Source: Marthasterias glacialis
Lineage: Eukaryota > Echinodermata > Asteroidea > Forcipulatida > Asteriidae
Direction: 5' to 3'
Length of the DNA: 64,000 bases
Assembly (NCBI GenBank): GCA_911728455.2
Contig: OU452224.1
Coordinates: forward strand, 6,390,501 to 6,454,500
Shown here: piece by piece, positions 47,408 through 60,558 of the stretch
Layout: each line of letters opens with the position of its first letter
Position numbering within the stretch: position 1 is the stretch's first letter
The notes under the pieces: model-generated
Database searches by the model: none
What the model was told of the DNA's origin: nothing
Seen by the model: the letters and a program-made list of their open reading frames with translations, nothing else
Program-made: the position numbers and the translations under genes

Positions 47408-50400
47408 GGTCACCAAGGCGATACAATCCCTTCGTCAAAAAAAATGACGCGCAGCTCCTTTACAGGCTATAGATTAAAAATTAACGTCCATGTAAAATGT
47501 CTATGGTTACTAAATTTCTCTTTAGATTTTCATCGATATCCTGAGGAGTAATCCGAAGGTTTGATTTCATTTTGGCGCCTTGAGGCATTTAGATGTGGAA
47601 AGATAATATCACTATGACTCGATATCTGTCAACCATGCATTATTGGTGAGGTCAACGCAAGGTTTTCTCCCCGTTTTTTTTATATACTGTAATTCTCTGT
47701 CATTTTTTTTTTAATAGGATACACTTCTCTGTGACACGTTGAGTAACAGCACTCAGGCTACTTGTAAAGCACATCAACCAGTAGTTCAGCTTGACCATCT
47801 GGAGTCGTGCGATAAGACTTTCGAAAGAAAGGGGACCCCGTGACAAAAATAAATCTGCAGAACGCGGGGTAAAAACGATCAAGGTTCAATTTGTTTTGTC
47901 TTGCCCTTCTTCATAAGAGCGGTTTGTTTGTTTGTTTTTTTTTTTTTTTTTTTTTTTTTTGGGGGGGTGGGGTGTTTTGGTTTTTGCTTTAAAAAGTATG
48001 TTAGAAATGTCCAAGAAAGCATTACCCCTGTATACAGTAACGGTGCAGTGGGGAGGGGCAAAGGGGTGCATAGAGGGGGAAATTTCAGTTGAGGTCAAGT
48101 CTAAAATTGCCTTATTATAGCAAATTTCACGGTGGCCAGAGGCTGACATGGGCGCTAGCACGGTGGCAAGATGTTCCACAGGGGGTGAGGCAGCTTCCCC
48201 CTTCTCTTGGCTACCCCACAAGTTAGACTAAGGGTTTGGGTCATAGGGTTGGGTTTGAGGTTAATGGTTGTGATTAGGTGAGATTTGTGTTATGGGGTGG
48301 GTTTGCACCGTTTGGACTGGTGCGGTTCTTGCTGCTTGTCAGTATCATGGCTTGGTGAGAATTGGGGTTCACCTTATGATCGAGGTTGGTTTGAATTGCT
48401 TTTACTGGTCACTCATGCTTTAATGGGTCATTACTGGCTTATGTGTGAAACAATTAGAAGGAAAGTGAACGGGAAAAAAACGAAACAGTGGTACAAACCA
48501 TAATGGTTCTGAAAAATGCTGCCAGGTTAGTCTTGTTTGTTTTTGCTTGAGGGACCTAACGCGTGAAGTTGTAGGAGCTGGATACGAACCAATTACGTTT
48601 TGAAAACATTGCGTGAGACTTCACAAACTTACCACGATGAAAAGGGGTCCTCTGTATAGCACCTAAAATGATTCAAGAGGATTCACCAAGTCAAAAGTCA
48701 CCTCTTCACATCTGTACAAAACAACCGTAATTTATTTGCTTTCACCAGAGGCAACGTCTTTTTAACCCTGTCATTCTTCTTCTAAACAATTCTTCTCCGT
48801 TTACTCATTCACTATTTTTCCAACGAGTATTTTTTCAAAGTTATTGTTACATCGGTATGGGCCTTCTAGTTTTGGGGTTTTTTTTTAGTAAGGCCGTGTT
48901 CGAATTAGTGGCTGCGGCTACGGCTTTATCGTGACGTCAGCTAGCGTTTAAGTCACTAGTATAAGAGAAGAACTGCTAAATTATAGTTTTCAAAATGGGG
49001 GGGGGGGGGAGACTCAAGGTTTTTTAAACAACTTCAAGTCCAATTAATTCAGCTTACTTGAAGATGATCAGGTAATGAACGTATCCCGATCCTATTTCAA
49101 TCTGTAAACACAGAGCTCGCTGTTTATTCTTTTGCAGACTTTGCAGATATTTAAGCTGTACGTTTCAGTGATTTAAAACCCTATCTGTCAACTCGGCAGT
49201 TTCGTTTAAGTCAAATCCGAATGGGATTTTAGAAAGTGTTTACATTAGCTTATTGCTCCACGATTCCTTTCCGGGACAACTTTGATTGAAATGTAATGTA
49301 TCGGCCAAAATAACATCTCACTCATCCTGTAACTCACATCACCTTTATAATTGTTTTTCTTTGGATGTTTTCATCTGGTAGGCTTTATGTAAATTGAAAT
49401 AAACATCATTCGCGGCCACAACAAACCATTTTAACCTGAGCCCATCAGTGAGTCTTACATTAAACTAATTACATCAGCACTTTAATACAGACCCCCTTAC
49501 ACAGGATTTCATCTAATAGTGTACGTGAGTGGGGCACTTTGAATGCATCTCGTGTACACCGCCTACTTACATCGCCCTGAATATAATAAATCAGCATGAG
49601 TTAACTCTGAAAGATACAATTTCATTTGAAATTACTTTGAGGAATGATGTGATCATAAATAATTAAAGTATAGAGTATTTTTAAATGTGTCAGGTTTAAG
49701 CGAATTGTGCGCGCGTGGAGGAACGCTGTTAACAATTTAATCTCTAATTTTGAATCCGTTGTTCCCATTTATTTCTGAGTCAGCTTCACCCGTTTGCTGG
49801 GCCGAAATGACCAGAAATCCGGATCAGCAACGTGTTTTTGACTTCGATTCTGGGTCATGTCGACCCGATATCTTGGTCAACCTTACCCAACTTCTGGTCA
49901 ATTCGGACCCTGGCATTTTTAGAGTGTACTATAGAGGACACAGAAAGAGTGTCAGTATACCAATTCCACTGAAAAACAATCTAAACATTGTTAAATATTA
50001 TTATTTATTTATTTGTATGTTTTTTCTCACAAAAAAGATGTTTGAATAAAAACAAACAAACAAATAAACGGTATAGCACTGGAATAATCGTTCATTCAAT
50101 TCTTCTCGTTTTCGAGAAAAACAACATCAAGAAAGGATGACACGTCGTTGTTTTCGTTTTTAACTTTTGTTATTACCCAACAAAAAGGAGTTATTTTATT
50201 CTAAACTTATAGTTGCCGAGAAATATCCAGACAAGATGACTGATGATTGTTTTTCGGAGGAATGTGTTCTGTCAAATCTGACAATTTTCAAGATCGCTCG
50301 GGGAAATTGTAAAGGCCTATCATTTCTTACTCTGGAAGAGCACATTCATTCCATTATCTAATAATGTGAAAGACAAAGTACATGACTGATAATTATTGAA

Positions 50401-51357
50401 AAACAATTGATTGATTTCAATATACAAGCTCGCTGATTACAAAGTCCATGCCATGTGACCATGGCAGAGAAATATTTCCGCCTTGAATGCTGTTAAAGTT
50501 GACTATTTGGAGACCCCCACAAATCAGCCTTGTTTAATTTCAATGGCCTCAATCGAACCCGCGAACCAAACGTGCACAAATTTCATAACATTCCGTTTTT
50601 CCCGTTCTTATCTCATTAAACATTTACCACTGAATTGTGATGACATTTTCACAGGTTGTTTGTCTGGCGTGTGTATTAAGAAACTAGAAGATGTGAATTG
50701 ATATATTCCTCCAACCAAAAAAAAATCAAGCGCTTTTCCTTTTGGGTTCTTTTGCCCACCAACTTTTAAATATTATGATATTCGGAGTCCTCCTTCAATA
50801 TAAGAACATTTTGAGCCAAAAGATTTCCCTTGTTGATTGGTGCATCACACCAACTTCCTTTTGAATACTAATCGATGGTTTTCAAAGAAGGTTTCGACTA
50901 CTTCTGAATGTACCGTGCAGTCTTTTCTAAACATAATATGATGCATTATGCACAATGTGTACACTTTCCATTAGAAATGCCTATTACGCATAACACTAGA
51001 TAACATCTATTTTGACGCATTATAAATGCACTCAAGGCAATTCCATTGGTGTGCCCAAGAGACGAATTTGAAGGGAAAAAAAATGAACAAGATGTCTTTC
51101 GAGCGACTGCTTGGTATAAGCTTTACAACAAGATTATATACAATTTTTAAGATGGGCTATACGTCTTGGGTTTATATTGTATAACAATGGGTATATGTAT
51201 TTGTCGAGACTAAGATTTTGGAATTTAATACGACTAATGGAGTGCATTATAACAAAATCAACGTGAATGCTCGGTATATAAATAAATTAAATAAATCAAA
51301 GCTGCATTATATGCAGGTTAATAATTTATTTCTTTAAGATGTGTGATATAGACTTAG
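47408..51357. other. Non-coding stretch with homopolymers and element ends
   Basis: No exon. Items seen: a T run of more than 20 followed by G7 at 47937-47967; a single CGGCTACGGC-family end with a CRE octamer (48893-48945, TGACGTCA at 48932-48939); a G10 run at about 49000; and a diverged GACCC-family copy at 49739-49926 that ends TTTTTAGAGTG before TA. Confidence 0.4.
49739..49926. mobile_element. Diverged GACCC-family element
   Basis: The right end GGACCCTGGCATTTTTAGAG and the words GGGCCGAAATGACC and TTCTGGGTCATGTCGACCC match the family. The left end is decayed. Confidence 0.6.
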
Positions 51358-51480
51358 ACCGTGTCCAAAGTTACGGCTACGGCTACGACTGGATGGTGGC
51401 GTCATCATGTGTTGAAGTATGATAGAACGTCCTTAGCAACAGCCGTAGCCTTAGCCGCAGCCGTCAATTCGGATATGGCC
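51358..51480. mobile_element. CGGCTACGGC inverted-repeat element
   Basis: CCGTGTCCAAAGTTACGGCT and ACGGCTACG face AGCCGTAGCCTTAGCCGCAG, CCGTCAATTCGGATATGGCC. This is the clearest copy of the family in the window. A tRNA-related SINE fragment lies just after it on the minus strand (B box GGGTTCGAATCCC at about 51536-51548). Confidence 0.65.
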
Positions 51481-54400
51481 TTCGAGTCCTATCCATCAAT
51501 CTCCCACGTGGGAACGAATCAATCAATCGGGCTGGGATTCGAACCCACTTTCTTTGGAATGATCACAGCACTTTTCAACTTAACGCTCCTCAACGAACGC
51601 GGGTTCAAAATACAAGTCAGAATTGCACATCGAAATTAGATAACATTTTTACGGTCAAATAAAATAAATGGCATAACCGCGTCGGCAGGCATGTAATTCA
51701 CAAAGCCAAAATGCTACTCCCAAATGACCTTTTGAGATAACAATCCCCTTGAATATTTTTTTTGTGGACTAGAATGTAGGACAAAGGTCAGTAGCTCTAT
51801 ATGAAAACCGATCAACCATTAATTCATTAGCAATTTCCATAAAGAAAATTGTACTACAGTGAAAATGCACTTATTGAAAACTAGAGGAAGGGGACGATGA
51901 GTTACTCAACCGAAAACAGATTTATTACTAGGGTTCACAATAAAGAGACACTGTAAAGAGCTCGAATTATTCTGGTCCAATAAAAACGTTGAGCTACAAG
52001 GCCTTCGGTCTTGTGGACCCCCCCCCCCCTTCCCCACCACCCCCAATTTTGAGCCCTGCTGTAATTGCCCTTTTGGCAAAAAACAAATAGTATTAGATAT
52101 ATCACTTAGGGCTGAATTCGACCTGGAATCGTGACGCTGTAAAACTGAGAGGTTGGACCTTTAAAATAATGGTGTTGAGCAAAGTCTATGAAATTCTATG
52201 AAATCTATAGGAAATTTGGGTCTATTATCTTGTTAATTGTGTATGACACGCCTGCCTCATAATTTGATCAAATAACCCATTTGTTATAAAACACAATGCT
52301 GTTTATGAGGATAATTTTTTTAATGCACTGAACATTGTTATGTACTCTCAAATTTGTTTGGCATATACAGCTGGTAATGTTTCCAACGTCTTTCGATATG
52401 TTTTGAGTTTTTAGAAAATTGTAAATTTGAGTTTGATCCTCTTTATATTACAGGGCAGAATGAGAGAAAGCAGCAAATACAATAGCAACAGAAGATCGTA
52501 AATTTGGATCAGAGTGAGCAGATTTACATTTTCAACTGTTTATTTGTTTGTTTTCGGAAATATCGTTTGCTAAAGCGTCTAAATGTTTCGTTCTCTGCAG
52601 GAAAACACAAACAGGTTCAAAAAATTCCTCATCAAGGAAAACGTACTTATTGCTGGAAATACACCAAAACAATATTACACATTTTTCTCAATATTATTTC
52701 AAACACTCTTATACAAAAAATGATAAGCAAAAAGCACACTCACCGATTTTCGTCAAAATGCACTCAAAATAAAATGCCGCCGAGCAGACACACAATTATT
52801 GCTACATCACGAAGATATAATCGATTGAAATCCTGGTGCGTATCGTGACTGTGAAAAAAAAAATGCGGATAGGCCGAGTTATCTTCGAAGATCATGCTAC
52901 TATATTATTTTCAACCAAGAGTTTTGCCAAGTAATAACGGGCCCGTCTCGTCTGGACAGATTCTCCTTGCAGTATAAGCTTTTACATGCTCCCCACCTCA
53001 ACGAGTCCAGCGGAAAAACTTCCCAGCTTTAACTCAATCTAAGGGGTCGTTTCCCAGCGCATGCGTCCTCAACAGCCATGAATGACCGCGAAACACGATT
53101 TATGTTTAGTGTTATCTTTTCCTAAAATCCTATTTGCAGTAGTTGCCACGGGCAAGTTTTCTTATGATGAATTCATACTTTCCATTAATTGTAATTAGTT
53201 CCAGGTGTATGCTTGTAATACATTCGGTGTAAGGTTTCTTTGAAGAGAGATTTATAATAATATAGGGCCTTTTAGAAACCACGGTTTAGGGCTTTCCGGC
53301 TGTGGCTGTGGCTGTGGCTTTTCACAACGGCTTGACTCCGTCTGAAATTATCAAAACTGTGCGGTTTCTTTTATTTTCTGTAACTAAGTGCGTTCAATTC
53401 TAAAGGGATAATACATCATTGTTTTTGTAGAGTTAATTCATTTCCGCCCTTAAGCACACCATCCAAACATGAAAACAAAATGTCAAAATTAGTCCATTTT
53501 TAGTGAATATAACTAAAACAATGCGTTATCTGGTATTTTGTGCACGTTCACGCTTGTTCCACTTGGTTGACTTCGATTCAAACAATGCTATTTTCTCGAT
53601 TTCAATAGTGTTTCACATGCAAACATTTCTCTGAAAAACAAACTGGTACTAGTATATGAACTCTACGATCTGTAAAGCTTTCTGATTAAAAATAATATAC
53701 GTTTCTCTCGAAACCTGTACTTTGTATTTAAATGCCAGGGTTGCAAATTACCCTTTATCAGAGGAAACCGCAATAGTGGAGAGCTTAACAACCAGGATTT
53801 TTTTCACTGACGGGGCACGGGGGTCATGGTTGTCAGTGGGAGGGGCTGGGCCATTATTATTATTATTTATTTTTTATGAATTTCATGTATCTAGATTTTT
53901 TACTTATTTTTTTCCATGGGGGGCACCCGGGGGCATTGGAAAATTGTGGGGGCTACGCCGCTGGAGCTGAAGTTGAATTTCGGCCACAGCGCCTATGGAT
54001 GTGTCATTCAATAACATATGTTTTTCAATTTATTAATCTAATGTTTTTACTCTCAGTAGACGGACTGCAATTTCAGATATACTAAAAATGTTTATTTACA
54101 TTACTGACATTCCTGTGTTATTAGCTGTGCCACTGTAGACCCTTCATCACTTCCTCACGCTTGAACGACTTCAATTTATTGCAAAGATTTCAAAACTAAT
54201 TGAATTTGTACCTTAAAGGTATGTCATACATGGGGAACATTTTTTCTTTTTTTCTTTTTTCTGTCTTATTAATTTTTTTAATTTTTTTATTTATTTTTAT
54301 TTTTTGTTAATGACACCAGCCAGAACCCCTACCTCTGATCAGTGAATCTAAGTTCTTGGGCTTTTCATGAGACCATTTTGAATGTAAAATATAAACAGTT

Positions 54401-55842
54401 TATTTATAGGTTTTGTGTGCTTTCCGCAAAACACGATTTAATAGCTTTAAGATATTCAGTTTTAGTCAGTCGCAGAATTCAACATTTTAAAGAGTGCGAC
54501 CGGTGGCTACTCTATAAGTTAGATTTAACGTCATGAAAAGGTTAAATTAAGATTGTCAAAGTTAAGTGATACTATAATGTTTTAACAAATTTTTAATGAG
54601 ATGGTTGTTTAGGCATGCTCGGTACACTACCCTTCCACCCCCCAAAAAAAAATAACAACAACAAAAACAAAAAACCGGAGTCTGGCCAGTACTATAGAAC
54701 TGGGGTGTTTTCATACTGGATGGGCATAGCTCAAAAATTCAACGGCTAACCTTCCAAAAAATCAAAAGAAATGAGAAGTTTATGATATTTATTCGGTTTG
54801 TTTTGAAGAGGCTGGGAGGTTTTAAAACATTTTCGAGTATTTTTGAATATTTAGCATTTAGCATTGCTTGATATGATTATCTTATTTGTATGGTGCACCG
54901 AAAGGGAAATGCTTTCGGGCGGCATTCGATGATCTACTTACAAATATGCATGTCGCCCTCTGCAGTTGGAACTTGTCCATGTAAAAATCAAACAATGAGT
55001 GCAAGAATCGCGTAACTGAGACTGTCATTGTCTAACGGGAACTATTTCAGAGGATGATTAATCTGGCACAAACTTTACACTTAAATAAATATTTCTTTAA
55101 AATAGACAATTCATTTCTCTGATTATCACTGACACTACATACCAATCCTTTATTGTAAATTCGTCACTTATTTTCTGCGTGAGTTATCTGACCCAATAAA
55201 AACAAACCTCCACTTGACAAGTAGGCAAAACCTTTTCTCTGTGGTAACACTGGTAAAGATTAACATGACTTAAAGGAGCAATGCTTAATAATTCCTCCAC
55301 TCCAAGAGATTTCAACAAAGGCATGGTATTCATTCCCATTATTATTATTGTTTTAATCTAAGACCACTGATTTTAATGTTTATACCCGTACCAATCATCC
55401 GAAAAATATTGTCTCTGGCTGAAAATTGTCACTCTCTAAAAGTTTGAGATTGAAATTCACCCTGGTCGATTGAAACTAGGGACAGTCTGCAGACGATTTG
55501 TCAATTGAAATAGTTTCACTCGATTGGAGTGGGTTTCGATATAAGACTTTGAAGAGAGCAAAGTCAATAGAAAAGCAGTTGAAGACATCCTCCACCCCAC
55601 AGTAACCATTACTTAATTCGATTGCCGAAATCGAAATAAAGCACGTACGAACGTGCACAGAAACCGTGCACAGAACAAATCATTTTCTTAATAGTTGCTT
55701 AATTAAAACGACACTTAATTTTACGAAACTTTCATTATGTGGTTGGTTGGAATCTGTATTAGCAACAGTTGATAAAAATGAATGTAGACTAAGAACCGAT
55801 AACGTATAGATAATATAACAGTGGGGTAAGAATATAATACTG
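51481..55842. other. Non-coding stretch with remnants
   Basis: No exon. Items seen: a C-rich tract at 52019-52047; an end of the CGGCTACGGC family at about 53280-53325 with GGCTGTGGCTGTGGCTGTGG; a hAT-like G-rich right end at 53800-53970 ending GGCTACGCCGCTGGAG; T-rich tracts at 54241-54310; and a CTCF-like motif at 54951-54966. Confidence 0.4.
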
Positions 55843-56088
55843 TTATAATAGATGTTAATTTTTGCATCGGGGATAAAGAATATTATTTGTAATTTTTACC
55901 CATACACTGATGTGTGTTAAGCACTGTATACTCAGTACTTTCCCGAGTCCTGTGAAAATGCCTGTGATTTTTTTTTCACGGGACTCGGGAAAATACTGAG
56001 TATACAGTGCTTAACACACATCGGTGTATGGGTAAAAATTACAAATAATGTTCTTTGTCCCCAATGCAAAAATTAACATCTACTATAA
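55843..56088. repeat. Foldback of two head-to-head SINE tails
   Basis: Arms of about 115 bp (55843-55958 and about 55971-56088) are nearly exact inverse copies: TAGATGTTAATTTTTGCAT, TTTACCCATACAC, GTTAAGCACTGTATACTCAG and TTTCCCGAGTCC. They share this body with the SINE that follows at 56130. Confidence 0.8.
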
Positions 56089-56129
56089 TGGTTGCGGTAC
56101 CCGCTGCTAATAGAGTTCGAACTGCCTCT

Positions 56130-56292
56130 AGCTACCAGGCAGTCTCGATAGTCTAATTGGTAAGACATCTGCTCTAGAATGGCGTGGGACGTGGGTTCGA
56201 ATCCCACCCAGGGAAAATGCCTATGTTTTTTTTCACAGGAGTCGGGAAAGTACTGAGTATACAGTGCATAACGCACATCGGTGTATGTTCAT
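56130..56292 (+). mobile_element. tRNA-derived SINE with A and B boxes
   Basis: The head reads TAGTCTAATTGG (A box, 56148) and GGTTCGAATCC (B box, 56192) at tRNA-like spacing. The body is CACAGGAGTCGGGAAAGTAC, TGAGTATACAGTGCATAACG and CACATCGGTGTATG. The tRNA fold is incomplete, so this is a SINE and not a tRNA gene. Confidence 0.7.
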
Positions 56293-58234
56293 TTTCTTTA
56301 GAATAAGTGCATTGTAAGTAAGAACATTCTAACAGATTGGGGCTTTTACCAGATCTACAGGCTGGGAATGTTTCCCCCTAAAATTTGAATTCGAATTGAT
56401 GTGTTTATCATTTTCTGGCTGGCGTTAGGTTAATCACGATTAGGTTGATCCAGCGTAAAAATGAAACCGATATCTATAATCTCTTTATGGATTTATGTCA
56501 AGCAAAAACTCATGACAAATTTGGAGGTACTGCACCAATGCTGATTAGCTTATAATCATCGGTGTTCATTAAGTGGAAGAGGAATCTCAATGACAGCGAA
56601 GTGTGTATTGAGATACAAAGTTAATAAAGTTAACCAATAACTGTTTATTAGTTATACCAAAATGGTTGGGAAAAATTCTTATTATATGAAAACTCACTTG
56701 AAAGTGTTGGTGTCAGACTCGGGGTTGTTTAAATGTAAACTAAGATTTTATCTCAAATTATCAAATAGTTGTTTGTTTGTCGCAAAGAGGACTCGAGGAA
56801 AATTCCAGGGAGGAAAATTCCTAGAGCTAGATGAAAAGTAAACTTACAAAAATGTACAAAAGTTGTACATTGATTTGAGTGCGCAGTGACACTTAACAGT
56901 ATTTGCAGCCCCAAAGTGGCCAATACGTCAACGCACAAATAAAGTGAGGGTTGGTTGTAATGCGAAGAAGTTGTAATAATTTGGAGAAGTCCCCTAACCT
57001 TCGTCTTAAGGGGGCGCCACGGATATAAAAACTAAGCGCTGCATGTTTACAGTGCTTAACGAACAAACTGGACGCAGCGTCATGTTTTATGTTCCCAAAT
57101 AGGTGTCGAAAAGTTTGACTTACCCAATGTCGCTCCCTTTATTATTCCGTGTATAGGCTGTGGAGGTTAGCATTAGAATGACGGTGTCTAATATTTTTTC
57201 AATCACCTAGAAATTTCTCAGTCAAGTGGTTGTCATAGGGATGAAGTGTTTTCGAGACTGATAAATTAGACTATGGGTCACAGAGACAAATCAAATTGAT
57301 AGACAGTACGGCGTACCTTGCACCGTGGTTTCTGTGTCCGTGTAACTCTTATATTTTGCAACATGTAGTTATTGCTGAGCCAATATTTATTTAAGTATGT
57401 CTCCTTTTTGATGCAAATTACGGTTTATCAGTCGTTGTGGTTTGTACGATGGTTTTTTCCTTGCTGTGAATGTCATTATGAAGATACGAATGCTTTTCCC
57501 CCATGAAAATGACTAATGAAAATACCAGAACTCAATACAGTTCCGTTGTGGGGAATCTTTGTGAAATTTGGTCACTAGGTGGCGCTGTTCTTAACTTTAT
57601 TAATCTTAGTCGTACATGCAAAACAGTGTCAAACTTTCTTGATTCCAGCATCATTTATTAAACTAACATTACTCTTTTGTTTTTGCGTATTTCAGTACAA
57701 CTTAAATTTATTTTGTCCTTCTTCTATTTGGTTATAAAGAATGGTATTGTGTAGGATAGTTTCCGAATCCAAGTCGATAAAAACAAAACAACGGACGATC
57801 TGCTAGCTTCATGTTTTGCGTGCTAACAACTCAATCAGACCAACTTCAGAACCTGTTTACTACAATGTTTAGATCGTTTTCTTTATTGTTTTAACACACT
57901 GCTCGACAAAACACTCGTTTTAGGCAGTCGTGAGATTTTTTTATACATTGAAAATCAGATAAATGGTTCGATTGCCCAAACCATTTTTTTTTTTTGCCCT
58001 ATAACTCTATCCCCCCCCCCCCCCCCCACCGCTGTCAATAATCTATGTCCAAACAGATGAGATCTAGACAAGGAAGTAGAATGTATAAAAATGTTACAGC
58101 ACAAATGCTACTCGAGCTCTTTTTGTTGACGGAACTTTTGTTATTATAATACTATATTGTAAACTGTTCATAATGGGGAAGTGATGTTCATGTTTATATG
58201 CATCACACACAGCGGTTCAATTCACCGTATAAAC
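56293..58234. other. Upstream region of chitobiase
   Basis: No exon. It has two CTCF-like motifs (57005, 57572) and a T-run and C-run pair at about 57985-58028. No TATA box or promoter can be named with confidence. Confidence 0.35.
57572..57586 (+). promoter_or_regulatory. CTCF-like site upstream of chitobiase
   Basis: TCACTAGGTGGCGCT fits the bilaterian CTCF core (CCASYAGRKGGCRC) at nearly every position. It lies about 650 bp upstream of the chitobiase start codon. Weaker look-alikes lie at 57005-57018 (CTTAAGGGGGCGCC), at 54951-54966 on the minus strand (CTGCAGAGGGCGACA) and at 59182-59196 on the minus strand (AAGGTGGCGCTACC, intron 1). Confidence 0.4.
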
Positions 58235-58384
58235 ATGGCGTTCCAAGCTCGCTGTACCTTTCTGGCTGGGCTGTGGCTTTTATGTTGTTTTGTGCATTTT
58301 GTGGCATCGTGGCATTTGCAAAATGACTGTCCCTGTTCTGATGCCTCGCTATGTGAGTCGGTCACGTCACCCCCGAGGAAAGAG
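58235..58384 (+). CDS. CTBS: Di-N-acetylchitobiase, coding exon 1
   Basis: This is the first coding exon of a lysosomal GH18 glycosidase that removes the reducing-end GlcNAc from the chitobiose core of asparagine-linked glycans during glycoprotein breakdown. The 50 residues hold a hydrophobic signal peptide (about 7-25, ending VASW) and the Cys-rich mature start CPCSDASLC, which parallels the DCPCPEPELC start of vertebrate chitobiase. The start chosen is ATG 58235 (context AAACATGG), directly before the signal peptide; an in-frame Met at 58181 would add 18 less signal-like residues. The exon ends in phase 0 at AAAGAG before a GTGAGT donor. Exons 2 and 3 continue the match in order. The three exons together give 164 residues of a protein that is about 385 residues long in mammals, so the gene runs out of the window. 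Confidence 0.92.
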
Positions 58385-59252
58385 GTGAGTATGAGGTTCA
58401 GGGTGCATTATTCCATCAAAATGTTATAAATACATATGATCATCCTTCATCATAGTTATCACTGTCATCGATTCTTATATCCTTAAGTGGAAAGTACATC
58501 ATTAGTCAATGGGGGGAGGGGGCAAGCGGGGGCAAAGACATAATTGTGGGGCTATTTCGTGTATCTAACTCATTTTTATATCGTTATTATTTATGTATTT
58601 ATTCTTATTCATTTGTTTATTTGGGGAGGGGGAAATGGGGGGTAAGGGTTCTGAGCGAGGGGCGCCCTCGGCACCTGCCATTGTTTGTGGTTAGGGTTCA
58701 TTCCCATCCTCTAGTTTTCAACAAGCACACGGTAAAAAAAAACGTGTGAAAATACCATCAAACTCGGTGGTCACGTTTTAGTTAACAACGAAAAAGCATG
58801 TTTATGTTTCGTAAGAAATTTTTATATCATCCGGACATTTATATCAGGCTTTAGTTATTTCAGTTTGCGGCAATCAAATTTTAGGAACGGTGATATTGGA
58901 AGTTTTCAAATGTTATTTTTTCTTTTCCATTGAGGAAGTATTTCAGGTGGAAATAGGCTCATATCTCATTGGAGGTAGGTAAATCATACAGAATATAAGT
59001 ACTTTTTTCCGATTGGAAGCCAATCAATTGTCCCCGATAAATCTCAATTCTGTGGTTTGCCTTTAATATCATTAAGTAATATTAGGCACATCGACATTAG
59101 ATAATAATCGGCATCACGAAGCAACAAATTCATCTAAACAACTCGAGAAAATTAGCAAACATAATGTACAAGTTGAAGCCTGGTAGCGCCACCTTATTGG
59201 TGAATAGTAAATACCCCCAATAGCCTTAGATGACCATATTTTTTCTGTTGAG
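58385..59252 (+). other. Chitobiase intron 1
   Basis: 868 bp. It contains a G-rich hAT-like remnant at about 58505-58690 (GGGGGAGGGGGCAAGCGGGG, GGTTCTGAGCGAGGGGCGCC), which shares GGxTTCTGAGCG with the element at 43711. Confidence 0.6.
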
Positions 59253-59391
59253 ATTTTTGCTTTCAGTTACGAAGAAACTCACTGGGCAAAATATGATTGG
59301 TCAAAAATCACTACAATCGCCATGTTTGGAGACTACATGCCCGAGATCATGTGCCAAGCCCACTCAGTAGGAGCGAGGGTAGTTGTTGAAG
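59253..59391 (+). CDS. CTBS: Di-N-acetylchitobiase, coding exon 2
   Basis: This exon encodes residues 51-96 plus the first base of Gly97. It starts IFAFSYEETHWAKYDW and continues ITTIAMFGDY and CQAHSVGARVVVE, which follow the vertebrate enzyme (VFVFDVGQKTWKSYDW, HSKGARVVLKG). These are the early beta-strands of the GH18 barrel. The acceptor is TTTTTTCTGTTGAG before ATT, and the donor is GAAG followed by GTAACG, leaving phase 1. The preceding intron is 868 bp and the following one 1167 bp. The exon carries no long ORF of its own and was found by matching family motifs across splice sites. Phases 0 and 1 join cleanly to exons 1 and 3. Confidence 0.9.
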
Positions 59392-60558
59392 GTAACGAGA
59401 CGCTAGAGGCTGCGTTAAAACTCTGAATATGAATTGGATTTGAACAATAATCTAGCCCTTTTTACACGAGAGCAATTTAGGAATGGTCCCTTGCATAATT
59501 TTAGCACGGTTGCGAAATTTTACAAATTGCACCTCGTGTTTCCCCACTTGTACATTCTTTTATTAGTGATCCCTATGTCTAAGTATGTCTACCTCCATGG
59601 TGGTACTTCAAAAAAAAATCTGCAATGTTTTTTTGTAAAATAATTTCTGCCATTCAAATCAACGTAGTCAAACAGGCGGAAAAGGTCAGAATCCTATAAC
59701 ATGGTGAAACGGGAACCAGTATTAAATAATATAGATGTTAATAATATACAGGGAACAATTACAACTAACTAGACCTGTCGTGTTTGTATTTACAAACACC
59801 AGGTGCTCTGGTATTCAACGGTACTATGATTTTTGATGACGTTACAGAACATTGTAATAAAACACCCGTTTCCAAATGTGTTTTAATAAATAAAGGTTAC
59901 TCCAAGGGCTTCAATTAGTGAATACTTTTGCTACAACCGGAAGACAATGTCAAATTGTTAGATTTGTCAAGACCTTTTGTTTGACGTATATTATAGATTC
60001 CGAAAGTATCTTATTTAGTTCGGGATAGGTTTTAGTCCAGTGATTGTTAATGAGTTTTGACGTTGTAAAAAGAAAGATCTGCACGACGGTTAATCGTCAC
60101 GGCAGTAATAAACGGCAAAATAAAGAATGGCATGTTACGTGTATTCAAGTACTGTGTGTGTATGGTCTATAATAAAAGTTAAATAAATTAATATACATAA
60201 AAATTAACACACACAATCTTTGAATAGCGCTTTAATGAATTTATTTGAACTCCCGGTTTGGACAGGAAACGATGTCAAATCGGGTCAAAGGCATTAAAGA
60301 ACTTTCATAATTATATCAAACTTTCAGTTAAAGCAATATTCCTTTACAGCGGTGGTTCTCAATATATAAATTTATAAAATAAACGTTGATTAAACTTCAT
60401 CCCTGGTACACGTTAACAAAGCGATTGAAATCATTCTGAATATACCTTTGGAAATGAACACTAAGACTTGAAATACTAACGGATAAATTCTTTACCTATA
60501 ACTCCCCGTAGTTATTTAACAAAAAAATTAACAACCGAACTTTCCCTGTATTATATAG
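59392..60558 (+). other. Chitobiase intron 2
   Basis: 1167 bp of AT-rich sequence between a GTAACG donor and a TATATAG acceptor. No repeat family was assigned except a possible fragment at 59650 (CATTCAAATCAACGTAGTCAAACAGGCGGAAAAGG-like, related to the GACCTTTATCATG family). Confidence 0.5.

Noticed and set aside
47937-47967. T-run followed by G-run as a retroposon poly-A tail on the minus strand
   Set aside because: No SINE or LINE body could be recognised next to it; a simple homopolymer is enough to explain it.
56130-56215. tRNA gene
   Set aside because: The A and B boxes are good, but the acceptor stem does not pair and the sequence runs into a repeated body shared with neighbouring copies, so it is a SINE.
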